From: Amyloporia xantha
Lineage: Eukaryota; Basidiomycota; Agaricomycetes; Polyporales; Adustoporiaceae
DNA length: 64,000 nucleotides
Assembly: GCA_036971615.1 (NCBI GenBank)
Contig: JAYKKR010000024.1
Location: forward strand, 558,001 to 622,000
Direction of reading: 5' to 3'
Shown: piece after piece, positions 1 through 12,228 of the stretch
Layout: the number at the start of each line of letters is the position of its first letter
Numbering within the stretch: position 1 is the stretch's first letter
Notes under the pieces: model-generated
Database searches by the model: none
Told to the model about the DNA's origin: nothing
What the model saw: the letters and a program-made list of their open reading frames with translations, nothing else
Made by a program: the position numbers and the translations under genes

Positions 1-211
1 ATGTTTATTTATTTATTTTTCACTCTCCACTTCTTGTTTACAGGGTCGCACTCGTCTCCCAGGCATTTTGGAGGGGCCACCTGACATATGCTTAATAACA
101 TTAATGTTTCTGTTTTGACTATCTTACACACACCTCGCAGCTATAACCGTACGTACTGTCTACATAGGGTACTGCCCGCGCGGACAATAAATGGAGACAA
201 AAGAAAACACG

Positions 212-530
212 CTAGATCAGGACGGTATCCGAGTCGACTTCCTCCAATGGGCGAGGGAGTCTTGAATAGAAGAACAGAGCCGTATCCGAGATCCTCCTGA
301 ATACAGCACGGTCGAAACTCGGGAGCTCTTGTAGCCTTGGTAGACATGCAAACAATCTGCGCGTACCTATCATCCTGTGTAGTAAGTGCCCCAATAAAAT
401 CTGCGATCAAGACATACACTGAATGTCAACTTTGAACTTGTCCTTATTTCTCGAGATTACGTCGGCGATCCTCTGGAGAAAGGTTGTATCATAGAAATCA
501 CTGTGTTCAAGGCGTGCGATGAGATGGCGA
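212..530 (-). pseudogene. DUF6535-family fragment (copy 3)
   Basis: A C-terminal fragment of the same family as the two larger copies in this window. Reading leftward from about 530, the peptide has the conserved LIARLEHSDFYDTTFL block, then an intron (417-367, GTATGT...ATAG), then TRRLFACLPRL and a stop at 212-214. The intron sits exactly where copies 1 and 2 have theirs, which supports homology. Upstream of about 530 the similarity to the other copies stops, so the membrane domain and N-terminus are missing. It lies directly downstream of copy 1 on the same strand, so it is probably the remnant of a tandem duplication. No function is expected from this fragment. Confidence 0.6.
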
Positions 531-585
531 GGATCAGATAATCCCGCGGGTTCAGACCATTCATGCCGCCTTGCCCAAAGGTTCG

Positions 586-2703
586 TTAGTTAGTTATCAC
601 GAATGCAGGAGAAACGCACAGTTTGCATTTCATCAGTTCTTGCATGGAGTGCTTGATTTGAGACGATGAACCATCGGCCGGGGGGCATGACAAAACACAG
701 CTTTCCAAGGACTCGACGATCTCGTCCGAGAAAAGGGAGATGTTCAAGTTCGCAGCTTTCTCCACTGATTGTAGAAACCGTGCCAACGAGTGCCACTGAA
801 CATCCCGAGCTCGCCTGACAGCGGGTATTGACTGCAACGCAGCGTCCACCACTTCTTTGATCTCGATGATCTCGACTTGCTCTGTGCGACGAAGTTTTGA
901 AGAGAAGAGCAGAGCCGTACCCGAGAGCCTTATGAATGTGACTTTGTCAAAACCCACTAGCGTTCGCAGCCTCGGTAGACATGCCAACAGTCTGCGCGTG
1001 CCTATCGTCATATGTAGTAAGTGCCCCAATCAAGCGTGCCATAACCTGCGATCAAAGACATACACTCGATGTCAACCTGAAAGTTGTCCTCAGTGGTCGA
1101 AATTACGGTGGCGACGTTCTGAAGAAAGGCTGTATCATGAAGATCTCCATTCTCCAGGAGTGCGATGAGACGGCCATGAACAGGCAATTTTGTGTTGGAT
1201 ACAGCACGAAGAAGGTGGACAACAATATCGAAAACACGCGTCTGACTGTGCTGTTGCGTCTCCCTGTCCTTCATCAAGTCGTCGGCGATCCTGGACAATA
1301 GATCGAGTGACATAAGCGCCATCATCTCGAGGCCTCGATTTGTCTCTTCGGCAGGAAACCAGATAAGTGAGGGCGGATTTGATGAAGCATCTCGTCCATG
1401 GGCTCTGTGCTGAGCGATGGCGTAGAAGGCCTCGACTGCAGCACGAAGATGGCGTTCCATGATCATCGGCCGTACGAAGCACTCCAGGAATGAGTCGTCC
1501 ATCAAGACTTTGTCCATTTCCACGAGTATCGAGCAATACCTTTTGTCTGAAGAGTAACCGTTATCTTCCTCCCTGCTCTGTTGAACACGCATGGAGAGAT
1601 CATCGACATCCTTCCAATTCTGCACCTTGAGCCACTCTCTCTGCGACGTCTGCAATCGGTCTAGTATGCCGTGCACGGCCTGGACCCATCCGCCACCTGG
1701 GGGTTCAATCCGCGAATAGATTTTCCAAGTCAACGCCACAAACCTTTCTACGATCCAGTGAATTGGTTTCCTGCATTGTTGCACAGCGCGGATAAAGAAC
1801 CACGCTTGTGGCGACTTGTAAGGACAACCCGGTGCGAATGCTGGAATCAGTGCTGATAAAACGGATAGAGCCAGAAGGGCTAACGCCAGTGCTTCTACCA
1901 GCTTAGCACTGATGTGATTGTAGGTCCTTAGCAATTTCACTAATCCGAAGAGGAACAGAAAGAGAGACGCTTGCAAGAGGAGAGGAAGGATGCTGATGAT
2001 CGTCTTGACTCCCCACGGATCAAGCGCCTGACAACGGTAGACCCAAAGACAGATAGATTGGGCAGATGAGATTGATGTTTGGTCCATATAGCGGTGCAGC
2101 CATTGGCTGACGGATATCGCGATTGATCCAGCACTGAGACTGCAGACGAGTGCAGCGAACCAGAGGTCGGCTGTTGAGACCGTGACATCCGATGGTGGAG
2201 AGTCAGAGGATGAATAGACGTCGCTACAGTATGCCGGCTGCGTCAAGTTGTGGCCAGTATCTGCCGACATAAGGCTTAGCTGTGCGCAAACGACCATGAG
2301 AATCTGGGTGGCAGTATCGGGGGGCTGGGGCTGCAGATATGTGTAGAATGGCACAATGAAACTGGTTAGCACTGTCGAGAAAAGGCCGGCCTGTGACAGA
2401 AATGGCCAGTGAGCATCAATCACTGGCGTTGTGTGAAAGGCTCCATACACATGGATAAGAACCGGAGTCATGTGCGCTGCATGACACACGAATTCATGTG
2501 GATAGAAATATACGTATGAATAAAAGCATATAGTTTATATCTCCTTGCCATGCATCGACGAGAGCTTTTTCATTGTTCCATACATCCTCGACCCACTTAT
2601 CCAACGATTTTGGATGAACCGCTGGCTGGCTGCTAGGTCCGCCGCCATTCTGCCCTGCTGATGCAGGTGAGATGGACGCAGTCACTTTCGCAGTACCGAG
2701 CAT
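586..2703 (-). pseudogene. DUF6535-type multi-pass membrane protein (copy 1), splice-damaged
   Basis: Exons read as 2703-2518, 2390-1064 and 1001-586. The first carries the family's W..NE.LVD.W..DIN lead-in; the second begins AGLFSTVLT, the DUF6535 hallmark, and continues with hydrophobic segments (ALVCSLSAGSIAIS, TIISILPLLLQASLFLFLFGLVKLL, LVEALALALLALSVLSALIPAFA) and a long soluble region of unknown role. Introns at 1063-1002 and before 2390 match copy 2. The 5' splice site that is GTGCGT in copy 2 reads ATACGT here (around 2517), so the first intron probably cannot be removed normally; the next GT, four bases on, would shift the frame. I therefore call it a pseudogene, although the two downstream exons remain open. 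An additional N-terminal exon around 2950-3080 is possible. DUF6535 proteins are expanded in agaricomycetes and have no established function. Confidence 0.65.
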
Positions 2704-5700
2704 CTGCTCATGCAGCTGAGAACTAACTTCTTTAGTTGTGTCCGTCGTAGTCCCCTTATATCGACCGAGTTGTTAACATGCCACCCGCGAATCATCATGC
2801 CAATCTACACACCTGTATAGGGATAGACGTCTGCCGCGCCGCTCGTGGAGAAGTAGGGGAATTAGCATTGCCCGCCCTGGCACTACTGCTTGAGTTCTGT
2901 TTGTGCGAGCGTGAATATACGGGACGTCAACAGTGCGAATGCGCCTCAGCCTACAGCGAATTGCCCTGAAGGACTGACGGATGTGCCCTGAGCGACACCG
3001 ACCGATTCCAGTGGGATGTCATTGGCAACTGGTTTCTGTGGTTGACTTTTTGGCTTTCTTCTGCACATGGCTCGTAGGGAAGGGCTCGAAGAATGGGTGT
3101 GTCGGTGGGGCTTGGATGTATCGCGGGTCAGAGGTGGAGTCTCGATCAGGGAACGCTTGGGGAGGGGGGCAGTGAGGAGCGCTTGTGGAAGCCACAAAAA
3201 CTGACAAGTGTTGCTTTAATTGTATCTTGTACACAAAGCAGATAAAACGGTCCAATGCTCACTCCAACTGATCAAATGTCCTCCATCGCCGGATTGTATG
3301 GACGAGCGTCCCAGAGGGCCCCACGGTTAGAGGCGTGGAAGGACCGGCGACAGAGACGACCAAGTTGTGAAAGGCGTGTTTTCCCACTTCTCGAAGTTCG
3401 ATTCATACTGTCACAGCGTATGGTAGGGGACCACGTCAGACACAGGTGCCGAAACTGCGTCCCTGAGAGCTGCCCGTCCTTCGAGCCGTCATCTCGCCGT
3501 TAATCGTAGCAAACAATATGGATGTAGCGATACGGACCATGCCCCGTGGAAAATAAATAGACATGAACAGAATCCGGCTCAGAAGAGAAGAGAACTGCAG
3601 GCATTTGCAGAGCGACTTGTCGTGCACTCCGAGATGGTAATATAACATAAATGCATGCGGATGACATGTGAGCATCCCACACACGCTGGTCTGAACGTGC
3701 CCTGAGGCAGAAGTGCCAGTGGCAGATGATGGAAGGCCTCAGGGCGCGCAAAGGGCTTCCAGGCGAAACCAGATTATAGATCTCGATAAGCGCGATCGGT
3801 GAACACGTCTCTTGTCGGCGTCGCTGTCCCGGCCCAAAGTTGGTCCTGGGGGTCTCTGTGTTTCTTTCTCAGCAGCATTTCTGACTCATGTCTCGTGTTC
3901 AGCTTTCTTAGCCAGAGGATGTCTTCCAATGGAATACTGGGAGGACGATTGCACTGCACGAAATCCAAAATGACCCACGCTCGGAATTTGCCCGGAGTCT
4001 GCACATTCCGCCTAGATTCCATGTAGATTCTGTCCTCATGTCACATTTCTCGAAATGCTATGGTAGTCTACTCACTCTACCCTTATTCCGGCCAAATTAT
4101 GCCCTGGGGCCTTGTTCCTCGATGGCCGGTGCGTGCACCTCGACATACGGCTGGACTTATCCTAGATATCAAGAGATTTTCGAGTTAGTTAAGTTAAGCA
4201 GGTAGGCCGCACGTGACATTCATCGCGTCGCGTCGCGTCCAAGTTGATCGTCGGTATCACATTCAGTCTCCCCTCTCATCACAGACTCCTGCGCACCAGC
4301 TTGAACTGAACACTGAGGGGTTCTACGGCGAATTATCTGTTTTTTTCTGAGTACACTAGTAGCTCACTACATGCCCCCAAAGTCTCCGAACAACAGTAAC
4401 TTGAAGGTAGTGTTCTATGAAAATTAGCCGTGCAACAGCTCACATTTTTCGCTTCTAAGACACCTTGGTGACAAAAGGAGCATATATGCGTGTGATACAG
4501 ATTTTATCAGAGCGCGTTGGGCTACAGGGCGTCGAACAGCTCAAACCGCGGCGAGGCACAAGAGGAAGAACACTCAGCGCAATGCTGCACAACTGACAGC
4601 TCCGACTCAGCTTGAAGCCACGATTCACGCCGAAGCACAACAAGCAAGTCACCCTTCTAGTGACTTCATTTTCGAAGACCCGTCACATCCAAGATACACT
4701 GGTTTCATCAGGTAAGTTCAACATGACCACATGTAGTACTATCTGCTAAAACATCGAACAAACAGGAATTGAATCTGTGGAGAAGTGGATTGACGTTGCG
4801 CAGCAAGAATTAGAACATGATGTCGGCACCATGCCTTTCATTAACGTTTCCTTGCCAATTTGAATTGTCGCATCTTCGTCGACCTCGAGTCTCAGACTAA
4901 TTTACGGTATTTCATCTGTTCCACTGCCTCTCTGAGCTCATCCATTAACACTGCATTCTCTGCTCAGAGAACTTCAAGTCGGCTTTTTGTCATCACCTCG
5001 TGAGCACTCGTCTTGCCTCAACTGTAGCATTAAGACTAATGATGTTCACGTTGGTATTGCTGGGAGGTTTCGTGCCATTGAGGCCATCACTGAGTGGACA
5101 ACTTTGGTGCGCACAATGTTGGGGGGATTCTGGTGCTCTAGGATACTTCGGCAGGCTCTAGCTTATGTATACATTGTCTATCATCACTTTTTTTCAATGT
5201 CAATGCCAGGTAGCCTTTTTTTTCTAAATTGCGAGGGGATCTGCATGTCGCACTGGCAGAGCATCTACTGGCCGGCCAATATAGGTGATTTCATATACCA
5301 TTGCAATTACATAATTTGAATTACCACGGACTATGAGAAGGGTCATACCGAACTACCGGGCAAGAGGAATTCGGCTGGAATCTGGGGTGTAACCTCCCTG
5401 TAAGGTGCGAGTATTGCAGTCATTCGGGGTGAATTCCGGTTTGGGTGGAATTTGGCGGGAACCCACGCGGGATCTGGTCTGAATCTGTGGATTCTGACCA
5501 TATACCCGGCGTGGGTAATTTTGGATTTCGTGCAGTGTCAATTGACATCCGCGTCGAGCCAGTTTTGTTCGCTCTTTCTTTGCTTACTCGCATGACCCGC
5601 TCTTCAAGACCGCGCGTATGTATACACTGGCATATGCATACCGGTATCCTCTACCCTCCATCACATACTTCAATTCATGTCCGGCTGTGTTTTCTATACA

Positions 5701-6384
5701 GTTGACATGCAGTCAGCTCTCTGGATCATGCTTTCGCTCTTATCCTGCCCATCTTGTCGTCGGCGCTGCCTAGGATTCCTCGTAGAATTCCTGAAAACAC
5801 GAGCAGGGTCGGATGTTTTCCCTCGAGGGAATTTCTCGACCATCTACGGTCTGCTGACTCTGTTTGGACCTGTCAGTGTCACTTCCGCGCTTGTCGAGAT
5901 GCCAGGTTCTGGTCCACAGCCTCATTTTTTTTGCACATGAGGCAGTACTGTCAGTGGCGCTGATGGCTGGTTTACGTTTCTGGGATCCACATCCTCGTTG
6001 CGGCCCCCAGGCTTCTCACAATAATCACGAAATAGGTATCGCCCGGCGCGGTACAGCGCGGTACTTGCTGCACGTTTTCCTGGACGGGTAGCAAGAGCAA
6101 CGTAAATTGTAGGTAATTGTGCACCATTACATCTGTCACGTTGACTCAACAATGATTCCGTATATGCGCAAGGTTGGCACGCCATATCAAACCAAAGGGG
6201 CTTCTTTGTGCCGTGTGGATGTGCTGCTTGGATCGGGCACCTCACACGTTGCCGGTGCGGGACACTGTACAGCCATTAAACACAGACCAACGACACAGGT
6301 TGTTGACATTCCTTATTACATATTAGTCGGCAATTCCTGACACATTATATCCGTCTGTTCGTCTTTTCTGCATACCCTAGTGTC
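2704..6384. other. Stretch without a recognisable gene
   Basis: I see only short open frames that lack recognisable domains or consistent splice structure. A possible first exon for copy 1 (basic peptide starting MCRRKPKSQ, about 3080-2950, minus strand) is the only part that could belong to a gene. A segment at about 5345-5540 is built from imperfect GGAATT/GAATCTG blocks around a GCGTGGGT/ACCCACGC inverted pair and could be a degraded repeat. Confidence 0.4.
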
Positions 6385-8893
6385 ATGGCAAAGGGACGAA
6401 GACGAAGCCGATCTAGCAGATCAAGAACATCGTCAACCAACAGAACTCAGGATGTCGAAGCGCAGTATGCAATTGTCGACAATGTCTCTACCCCTGGAGT
6501 GGGACCGATGCGCCGTGGCGACATGGATTTGAGTCAGAATCGCGATGTAAGCATCGGAAGCCGTATCTGTCACTGACAGCAACACTGAGGCTGTATGTCG
6601 ATCACAAGGCAGCAGGCACTGACGAGGAAATTCCACTTCAACATATCAAAACAGTGAACCAAGAGTCAGATATCAATGAACAGGTATGTTTACGGGATAT
6701 TCTTTTGTAGCACTGACAGTGACACTATGTAACAAGCAGACAGGTGAGCCGGAGAGCGATGTTGAGGAGACCGTATTGCCACCAGATGGCACCATCGATC
6801 CTGGCCATACATCACTGGCGGACCCTCCTAATAATCGAGAATCTGCTCAAACGGGACAGAAGGACAACAAGCCGGTGGGCCACCCGAGGAATGTGCCAGC
6901 ATTGTGGGATAAATGTGGCGAGGACCTATGGGTGCATGAACAAGCTCTCGTCGATGCGTTGAAGGAAGATATAAATCACGCACTTTCATTTGTGCGTATA
7001 TTTTAAGCTTCCCTGAACTGGGTGTCGTACAGCCCATAATGACTGGAGTAGATATACATCTAAACCTTTTTTTGCAATTTTTCTCCTGTCGGGCATTCAT
7101 GGTCTCTGACAGACTGCATTACAGGCCGGTCTTTTCTCGGTGGTCCTCGCCATTTTTGTGGTACCGTGCTACACAAATCTGGTGCCCCAGTCCCCCGATA
7201 CTGCTACCCAGATTCTCATGGTCGCGTGCGCACAGTTGAGTCTCATGTCGGCGAATGCTGGCCACAACCTGACACAGCCTGCGCACTGTGTTACTGTCGA
7301 TTCCTCATCTGACTCGTCACCGTCGCATGTCCCGCTCTCAACAGCGGCACTGTGGCTCGCTGCACTTGTTTGCAGTCTCGGTGCGGGTTTGGTCGCAATA
7401 TCCGTCAGCCAATGGTTGCACCACTATATTGATAAAGAATCAATTTCATCGACCGAAACCATCCGTATTTGGGGCCTCCGTCATCGAGCTTTTGTAAGGT
7501 GGCGGATCGAGACGATCATCAACATTCTTCCTCTCCTCTTGCAAGCGTCTCTTTTTCTGTTCCTCGTCGGATTAGCGAAATTGTTATGGACCTACAACCA
7601 CATCGGTGCTACGCTGGTGGCAGCGCTGACGGTAGTCCTTCTGGCTCTATCCATTTTCATGACATTGATTCCAGCATTCGCACCTGGTTGTCCTTATAAG
7701 TCGCAACAAGCGTGGTTCTTTATCCAGGCAGTACGACTATTCAGAATAGGATTTTACTGGATCGCAAAAGAGGGTGTGGCGTTGACTTGGAACATCTATT
7801 TGCGGATTACAACCCCACGTGCATGAGTGTGGGTCCTGGCCGTGCACAACATGCTAGACCGATGGCAGACGTTGCAGATTGTATGGCTCAAGGTGCAGAA
7901 TTGGAAGGATATTGATGATCTCTCCATGCCTGTTCAGCAGAGCAGAGACGAAGATGCATCATATATTTCAGACAAAAAGTATTCCTTGACACTTGTGGAA
8001 GTGGATAAAGTCTTGATGGACGAAGAGTTCCTGGAGTTCTACATACAGCCAATGATGACGGAACGCAACCTCCTTGCTGCAGTCGAAGCCTTCTACGACA
8101 TCGCTCAGCACCGAGCCCACGGACGAGATGCTTCATCTGACCCGCCCACACTTTTCTGGTTTCCTGCGGAAGGGGGGAATCGAGGCGTCGAGACGATGGC
8201 CCTCATGTCACTCGATCTATTATCTAGGATAACCGACGACTCAATCAGCGACGGGAAGGCGCGAGAGTATCATCGGATGCGCATTTTCGATATTTTCGTC
8301 CACCTTCTTGTTGCTGTACCTAACACGTCATTCCCTCTTCATGGCCGCCTCATCGCGCTTCTTGAACGTAGATCTCTTTATGATACGACCTTTCTCCTGG
8401 AGGTAGCCAATGTGATTTCGACATATGAGGATAGCTTCGAAGTTGACATCCAGGGTACGTCTTTGATCGCAGGTCATGGCATGCTTGGATGGGCCACTTA
8501 CTTCATAGAACGATAGATACGCGCAAATTGTTGGCATGTCTACCAACGCTAGCGGATTTCGACAAAGTCACGTTCATGAAGATCTCGCGCACGGCTTTGC
8601 TCTTCTCTTCAAGACTTCCTCAACCACCAACAGAGTCAGACGCCGTCCAAATAGCGAAAATAATAGGCGCTGTAATAGAAGCAATATCCACATCCTCCCC
8701 GGCGCCATTCGCTGAGAGACCAATTGGAGGCATTGAGTGGTATTGGTTTCACCATTTTCTTGAGGCAGCTGTCGGCGCTGCGCACTTGAACCCCGGCCTT
8801 TGCACGGACACGATGGTCGAGTCATTGAAACGCTGTGCTTCATCATGCCCCCCGGACCATACCTGGTACTCTGGAATACAAGGGAAGATATCA
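6385..8893 (+). pseudogene. DUF6535-type multi-pass membrane protein (copy 2), internal stop
   Basis: Clear exons are 6740-6991 (lead-in W..CGEDLWVHEQALVDALKEDIN), 7125-8454 and 8517-8893. A basic first exon starting MAKGRRRSRS at 6385 is likely, but how it joins is uncertain. The main exon starts AGLFSVVLA and carries four hydrophobic stretches, the last ending IPAFAPGCPYKS, followed by a soluble region near-colinear with copy 1. An in-frame TGA at 7824-7826 interrupts the main exon at the point where copy 1 has a GGGW stretch. The same frame stays open for over 200 codons beyond it, so the nonsense change looks recent, unless it is read through or spliced around. The 62-nt intron 8455-8516 is shared with the other copies. 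Transcription continues toward the GTPase exons (see next entry) with compatible splice phase, so the two may form one protein. Confidence 0.65.
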
Positions 8894-8970
8894 GTGATAT
8901 CCAACTCGTTCGTCCCTCCTACATCCGTGATCGATGTGCGACTGAATAAGCTTATAGTGCTGTCTCTCAG

Positions 8971-9979
8971 CAACAGGAGTCTGTTCCCCGAGCAGATGTG
9001 TCTCAGCCACAGGAGCCTGTGCCCCGAGCAGACATGTCTCAGCATCGGGATCCGGAACCTGTGCCCCTCAGAGACGCGCCAGTGGTTGAGTCGTCTGCCG
9101 ACGATGGTATGCCTCAGATGCCCATGGCACACATCATGTACGTCGTCATATATGCGATTATCATGACATTAGAATTAATTCACTGTTCTGCAGAGTGATG
9201 GGATTAGCAGGAGCCGGGAAGAGCACTGTGAGGAATATGACAATGTCTGTGACGGGCTCAAGCTGATCGGGACTCAATTTATGTAGTTCGTTAACATGGC
9301 TAGCGCCTGCTCGTCGCTGTCTATTGGCCATGATTTACAATCATTCACCCGAAATATTACTCAGGTAAAACCATTCAGATTGGATAGCCGTTGGGTCGTG
9401 TTGCTCGATACACCTGGCTTGGACGACACCACATTGGGCTCCGCGGGTATCCTGCACAAATTCGCAGAGTACTTTAGGACTCAGTGAGTCAGTGTCCCTT
9501 ATCTTACATCGAGAATGGACTCATACCTTTGTAGTCCTCAGCAAAGGGAATTCAACGGTATGATCTACCTTCATGACTCGACCTCCCCCTTCGACGAAAC
9601 TGCGCGTCGTATGTTCCAATCATTTATGCAGCTGTGCGGCCTGGATGCGATGCCAAATACTGCCATCGTCATCTTTAAGGTTGATCCTGCGAGTGATGAA
9701 ATGCAGGATCAACGAAATGCAAGATTCGAGAAGATGTTTCGACCTGCGTTGGACCAGGGTGCCAAACTTCATTTTTGTTATAGTAGTGAAAGGTCTGCGC
9801 ATGAGATATTGCGCTCCCTCGTGGGACTGGACCCCAAGCCCTTACAGTTCCAGACGGAACTCAGAGAAGACAATCACGTTACTCGGACGTCTGCATATCT
9901 GGCGCTGGATGGAGGGGTGGAGGAGGAAGAGACGACCTGTATGCAGACTATACGCGAATGGTTTTGCTGCGAGCGGTAA
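8971..9979 (+). CDS. P-loop GTPase, AIG1/MMR_HSR1-like, fungal type
   Basis: Four exons: 8971-9137, 9194-9227, 9287-9483, 9535-9979, with introns of 56, 59 and 51 nt. All junction phases agree. The G1/P-loop is GLAGAGKST, split from its continuation FVNMAS by the 59-nt intron; G3 is LLDTPGLDDT. The stretch MIYLHDSTSPFDETARRMF and a following FKVD segment sit where this family carries switch and specificity regions. A short upstream repeat (SVPRADVSQ, PVPRADMSQ, EPVPL) precedes the G domain. Such single-domain GTPases are multi-copy in agaricomycetes; function is unknown and a nucleotide-dependent switch is inferred. The protein ends soon after the G domain with a WFCCER tail. The start is unclear: an intron 8894-8970 would join it in phase to the DUF6535 exons upstream, giving a membrane-anchored GTPase; otherwise an ATG inside 9021-9111 would start it alone. 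Confidence 0.75.
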
Positions 9980-10565
9980 TGGTCGTTATTACGGACCTGA
10001 AAGTTGGCAGTGAGTCGGACCGCTCCTATTACGTGCGTCGGGTATGAGATAAATAGTTCCAAATGTACTATAGCCCATAGACAGGAGACATATACGATAT
10101 ACGATGTGTACTGCGTTCTTCAAATTGAACTGCCCTGCTTGGGTCCAATGGCGTCCCCAAATCTTCACCCCCGCACAGCTACGGAAGCGCCGACTCTGTC
10201 AGCGGGTCCTCCGGCCAAGAGTTGTCGCTTGATGATGACTGGGAGAGGAGCGATCGCCGTGCCGATGCATGGCTCGAGTTCGAGCCACGGCTCATGGAGA
10301 TTTAGGTTTTTTCAGGTTGCGAGCTTGCATTGGCAAGTCAGTGGCAAGTCATAAGGAAAACGGCGCCTGGTTGTTGACGCATTTGGCAGGAGAAGGACCT
10401 AATGCGGCAAGGTCTCGGTCTTGGAGGCGCCGACGCTGCTTTTGACGCGTCTGCGATGACGTAACTCTGTGCATATTCCACTCCACTATACTCATTCTCG
10501 CTCCTGGAAGCAGCACAGGATTTCTGGTACATCGCCGGGTCTGTTTCTAAGTCTCCCCGTCAGCA
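9980..10565. other. Stretch without a recognisable gene
   Basis: No domain or splice structure was recognised. It contains a short perfect hairpin, GGCTCGA-GT-TCGAGCC, near 10269. Near 10547-10610 lies the phosphoketolase start region, which is repeated at 12120-12200. Confidence 0.4.
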
Positions 10566-11510
10566 ATGATTTTCCTCAAACGCAACGTCGTCCTTGACTG
10601 TGCAATATTACCCCAAGGGGCTCGCCGGGCCCCAAGGAGGTCCACAGTGAGTTCGCTGAGCGCTCGTTCGACGCTCATCAGGTGCCGCTGCCGAAGGCGA
10701 ATACGGACAAGGAGGAGCTGCAGGCGCTACAGGACTGGCTCGAGTCGTACAAACCGAAGGAGCTGTTCGATGCGGATGGCAAGCCGAATGAGAAGATCAT
10801 CTCGACCATACCCCGGAAGGCGGAGAAAAGGCTCGGGTAGAGGATGGAGGCGTACGCAGCGTATACACCGCTGGACATGCAAGATGTGGATATCAAAAGG
10901 AGTGAAGAAGGGCTCCGAGCAGAGCTGCATGAAGGTCGCGGGCGAGTTCCTGCTTCACGAACAGTGCGTGTCCGCCGGTCACCACCTTCGTGCTCGAATG
11001 CTGACGCCGCGTGCAGAAATCCACACGCGTTCCGGATCTTCTCACCCAACGAGTTGGTGTCGAACAATCTGGACGCGGTGCTTCGGCACAGCAGGCGCAA
11101 AATGCAGCAGGACGTCGCATCTCGGGCGAGCGGTGGGCGAGTGATTGAGATCTTGTCGGAGCACACCTGCCAGGGGATCTTGCAGAGCCACACGCTCACC
11201 AGGCAGACTGGACTTTTCCTGAGTTACGAGGGGCTCATGGGAATCGTGCACACAATGATGGTGTAGTATAGCAAGTTCGTGATAATGGCGTACGAGACGA
11301 CGTGGCGACACCGCTAAGCGGTGGGCTGAACTACGTCAAGACGAGCATGTGGGCGCACAGGGAGCACAATGGGTTCTCGCACCGGAACCCATCTTTGGTG
11401 CTCAATTGGCGCATTGTTTGAGGGCGAAGAATTATGTGAATTTGATGGGGGGGGGCAAACAGCCGACGCGGTCTGGCTTAGCCCAGAGAAGGCGGACAAG
11501 GTGGGTGTAC
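10566..11510 (+). pseudogene. Phosphoketolase pseudogene (copy A)
   Basis: Fragments in shifting frames match fungal xylulose/fructose-6-phosphate phosphoketolase, a thiamine-diphosphate enzyme that cleaves sugar phosphates to acetyl phosphate. The start MIFLKRNVVLDCA at 10566 jumps straight to the middle of the protein (KEELQALQDWLESYKP.ELFDADGKPNEKI), so the ThDP-binding N-terminal domain has been deleted. Then come AYAAYTPLDM, HAFRIFSPNELVSN, ASGGRVIEILSEHTCQG, SYEGLMGIVHTMMV and, after more breaks, AKNYVNLM and WLSPEKADK near 11430-11500. Stops occur in every frame and at least four frameshifts are needed. It sits next to a second broken copy (copy B), so the locus was probably duplicated before or during decay. 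No activity is expected. Confidence 0.8.
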
Positions 11511-12140
11511 TCATATATGTTTTTACTCAGTTATCTTACTATTTCATTCATATTCCTATACGCAGTAAGTGTCTGGGGCCATATTCGCGTGTGGGTGCTG
11601 GTAAGTTTACTGATGAACTGACATGTCGTTTCATGACAGGCTGAACATCTTCTACCTTATGCTCGAGAAGCTGCATGGGTTCGCGGAAGGCAAATACGAC
11701 ATCACAGTCAGCGTCGACGCACGTCCTCCTCGAAGGGAGACTGCAGTGTGCTGGGCAGGATGACTGCATGCGCTTTCTCGCGCTCCGTCGAATGCAAGCC
11801 GTGGGCCTTCGTGTCCTCTATCTCGTCGGCCTCGCTACACAAGGCATCAGACACTCATGCTGCCCACAGCGTGCTAGAGCAAAGCGCATCGCAGACGCCA
11901 GTCTCCTTGGCAGTGCACTCACTCATATCTGTTGAGGGCAACCGATGATGTCTCTGACCTCACGCGCAGCTTTCAAACCGGCAACCCCTTTCCTGACCCA
12001 CTTCTCGACTGTCGCGTGCAGGTCCACATTCGGATGGGGCGCCTTCCCAACACGGTCTCGAAGCTATTAATTTCTCAGGTTTCTGCGGCAGATTACATTG
12101 CTGCTAGTACAGCGGTCTGATTCTAAGTCTCCCCGTCAGC
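11511..12140. other. Stretch with no assigned gene
   Basis: Follows the last recognisable phosphoketolase block. Segments such as HLLPYAREAAW and intron-like GTAAGT...CAG (about 11600-11640) suggest decayed coding DNA, but I do not recognise a family. A 60-bp region at 12118-12200 repeats that at 10547-10610. Confidence 0.35.
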
Positions 12141-12228
12141 AATGATCGATAATCTTCCTCAAAGGCAATAATGTCCTCCTTGACTGTGCCACATTACTCC
12201 TGACGACATCACGCCGTGGCTGTGATAC
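12141..12228 (+). pseudogene. Phosphoketolase pseudogene (copy B), 5' piece
   Basis: Starts with an ATG context (TCAGCAATGAT) nearly identical to that of copy A and reads, with frameshifts, the start of a phosphoketolase including TPDDITPW. It is cut at 12228 by the insertion of retroelement E1; the rest resumes at 19951 after the GATAC duplication. Between TPDDITPW and DIDALCVIGPGHGAP several dozen residues of the normal enzyme are missing, so a deletion predates the insertion. Confidence 0.6.

Noticed and set aside
857..1301. Plus-strand open frames of about 100 codons opposite DUF6535 copy 1
   Set aside because: Antisense shadows of the real exons; no domains, no splice agreement with the other copies.
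5345..5540. Possible MITE with GGAATT blocks and GCGTGGGT/ACCCACGC pair
   Set aside because: No clear terminal repeats or target duplication; kept only as a remark in the intergenic entry.
10265..10285. Perfect hairpin GGCTCGA-GT-TCGAGCC
   Set aside because: Seven-base arms occur by chance at this length scale; nothing around supports a terminator or element end.
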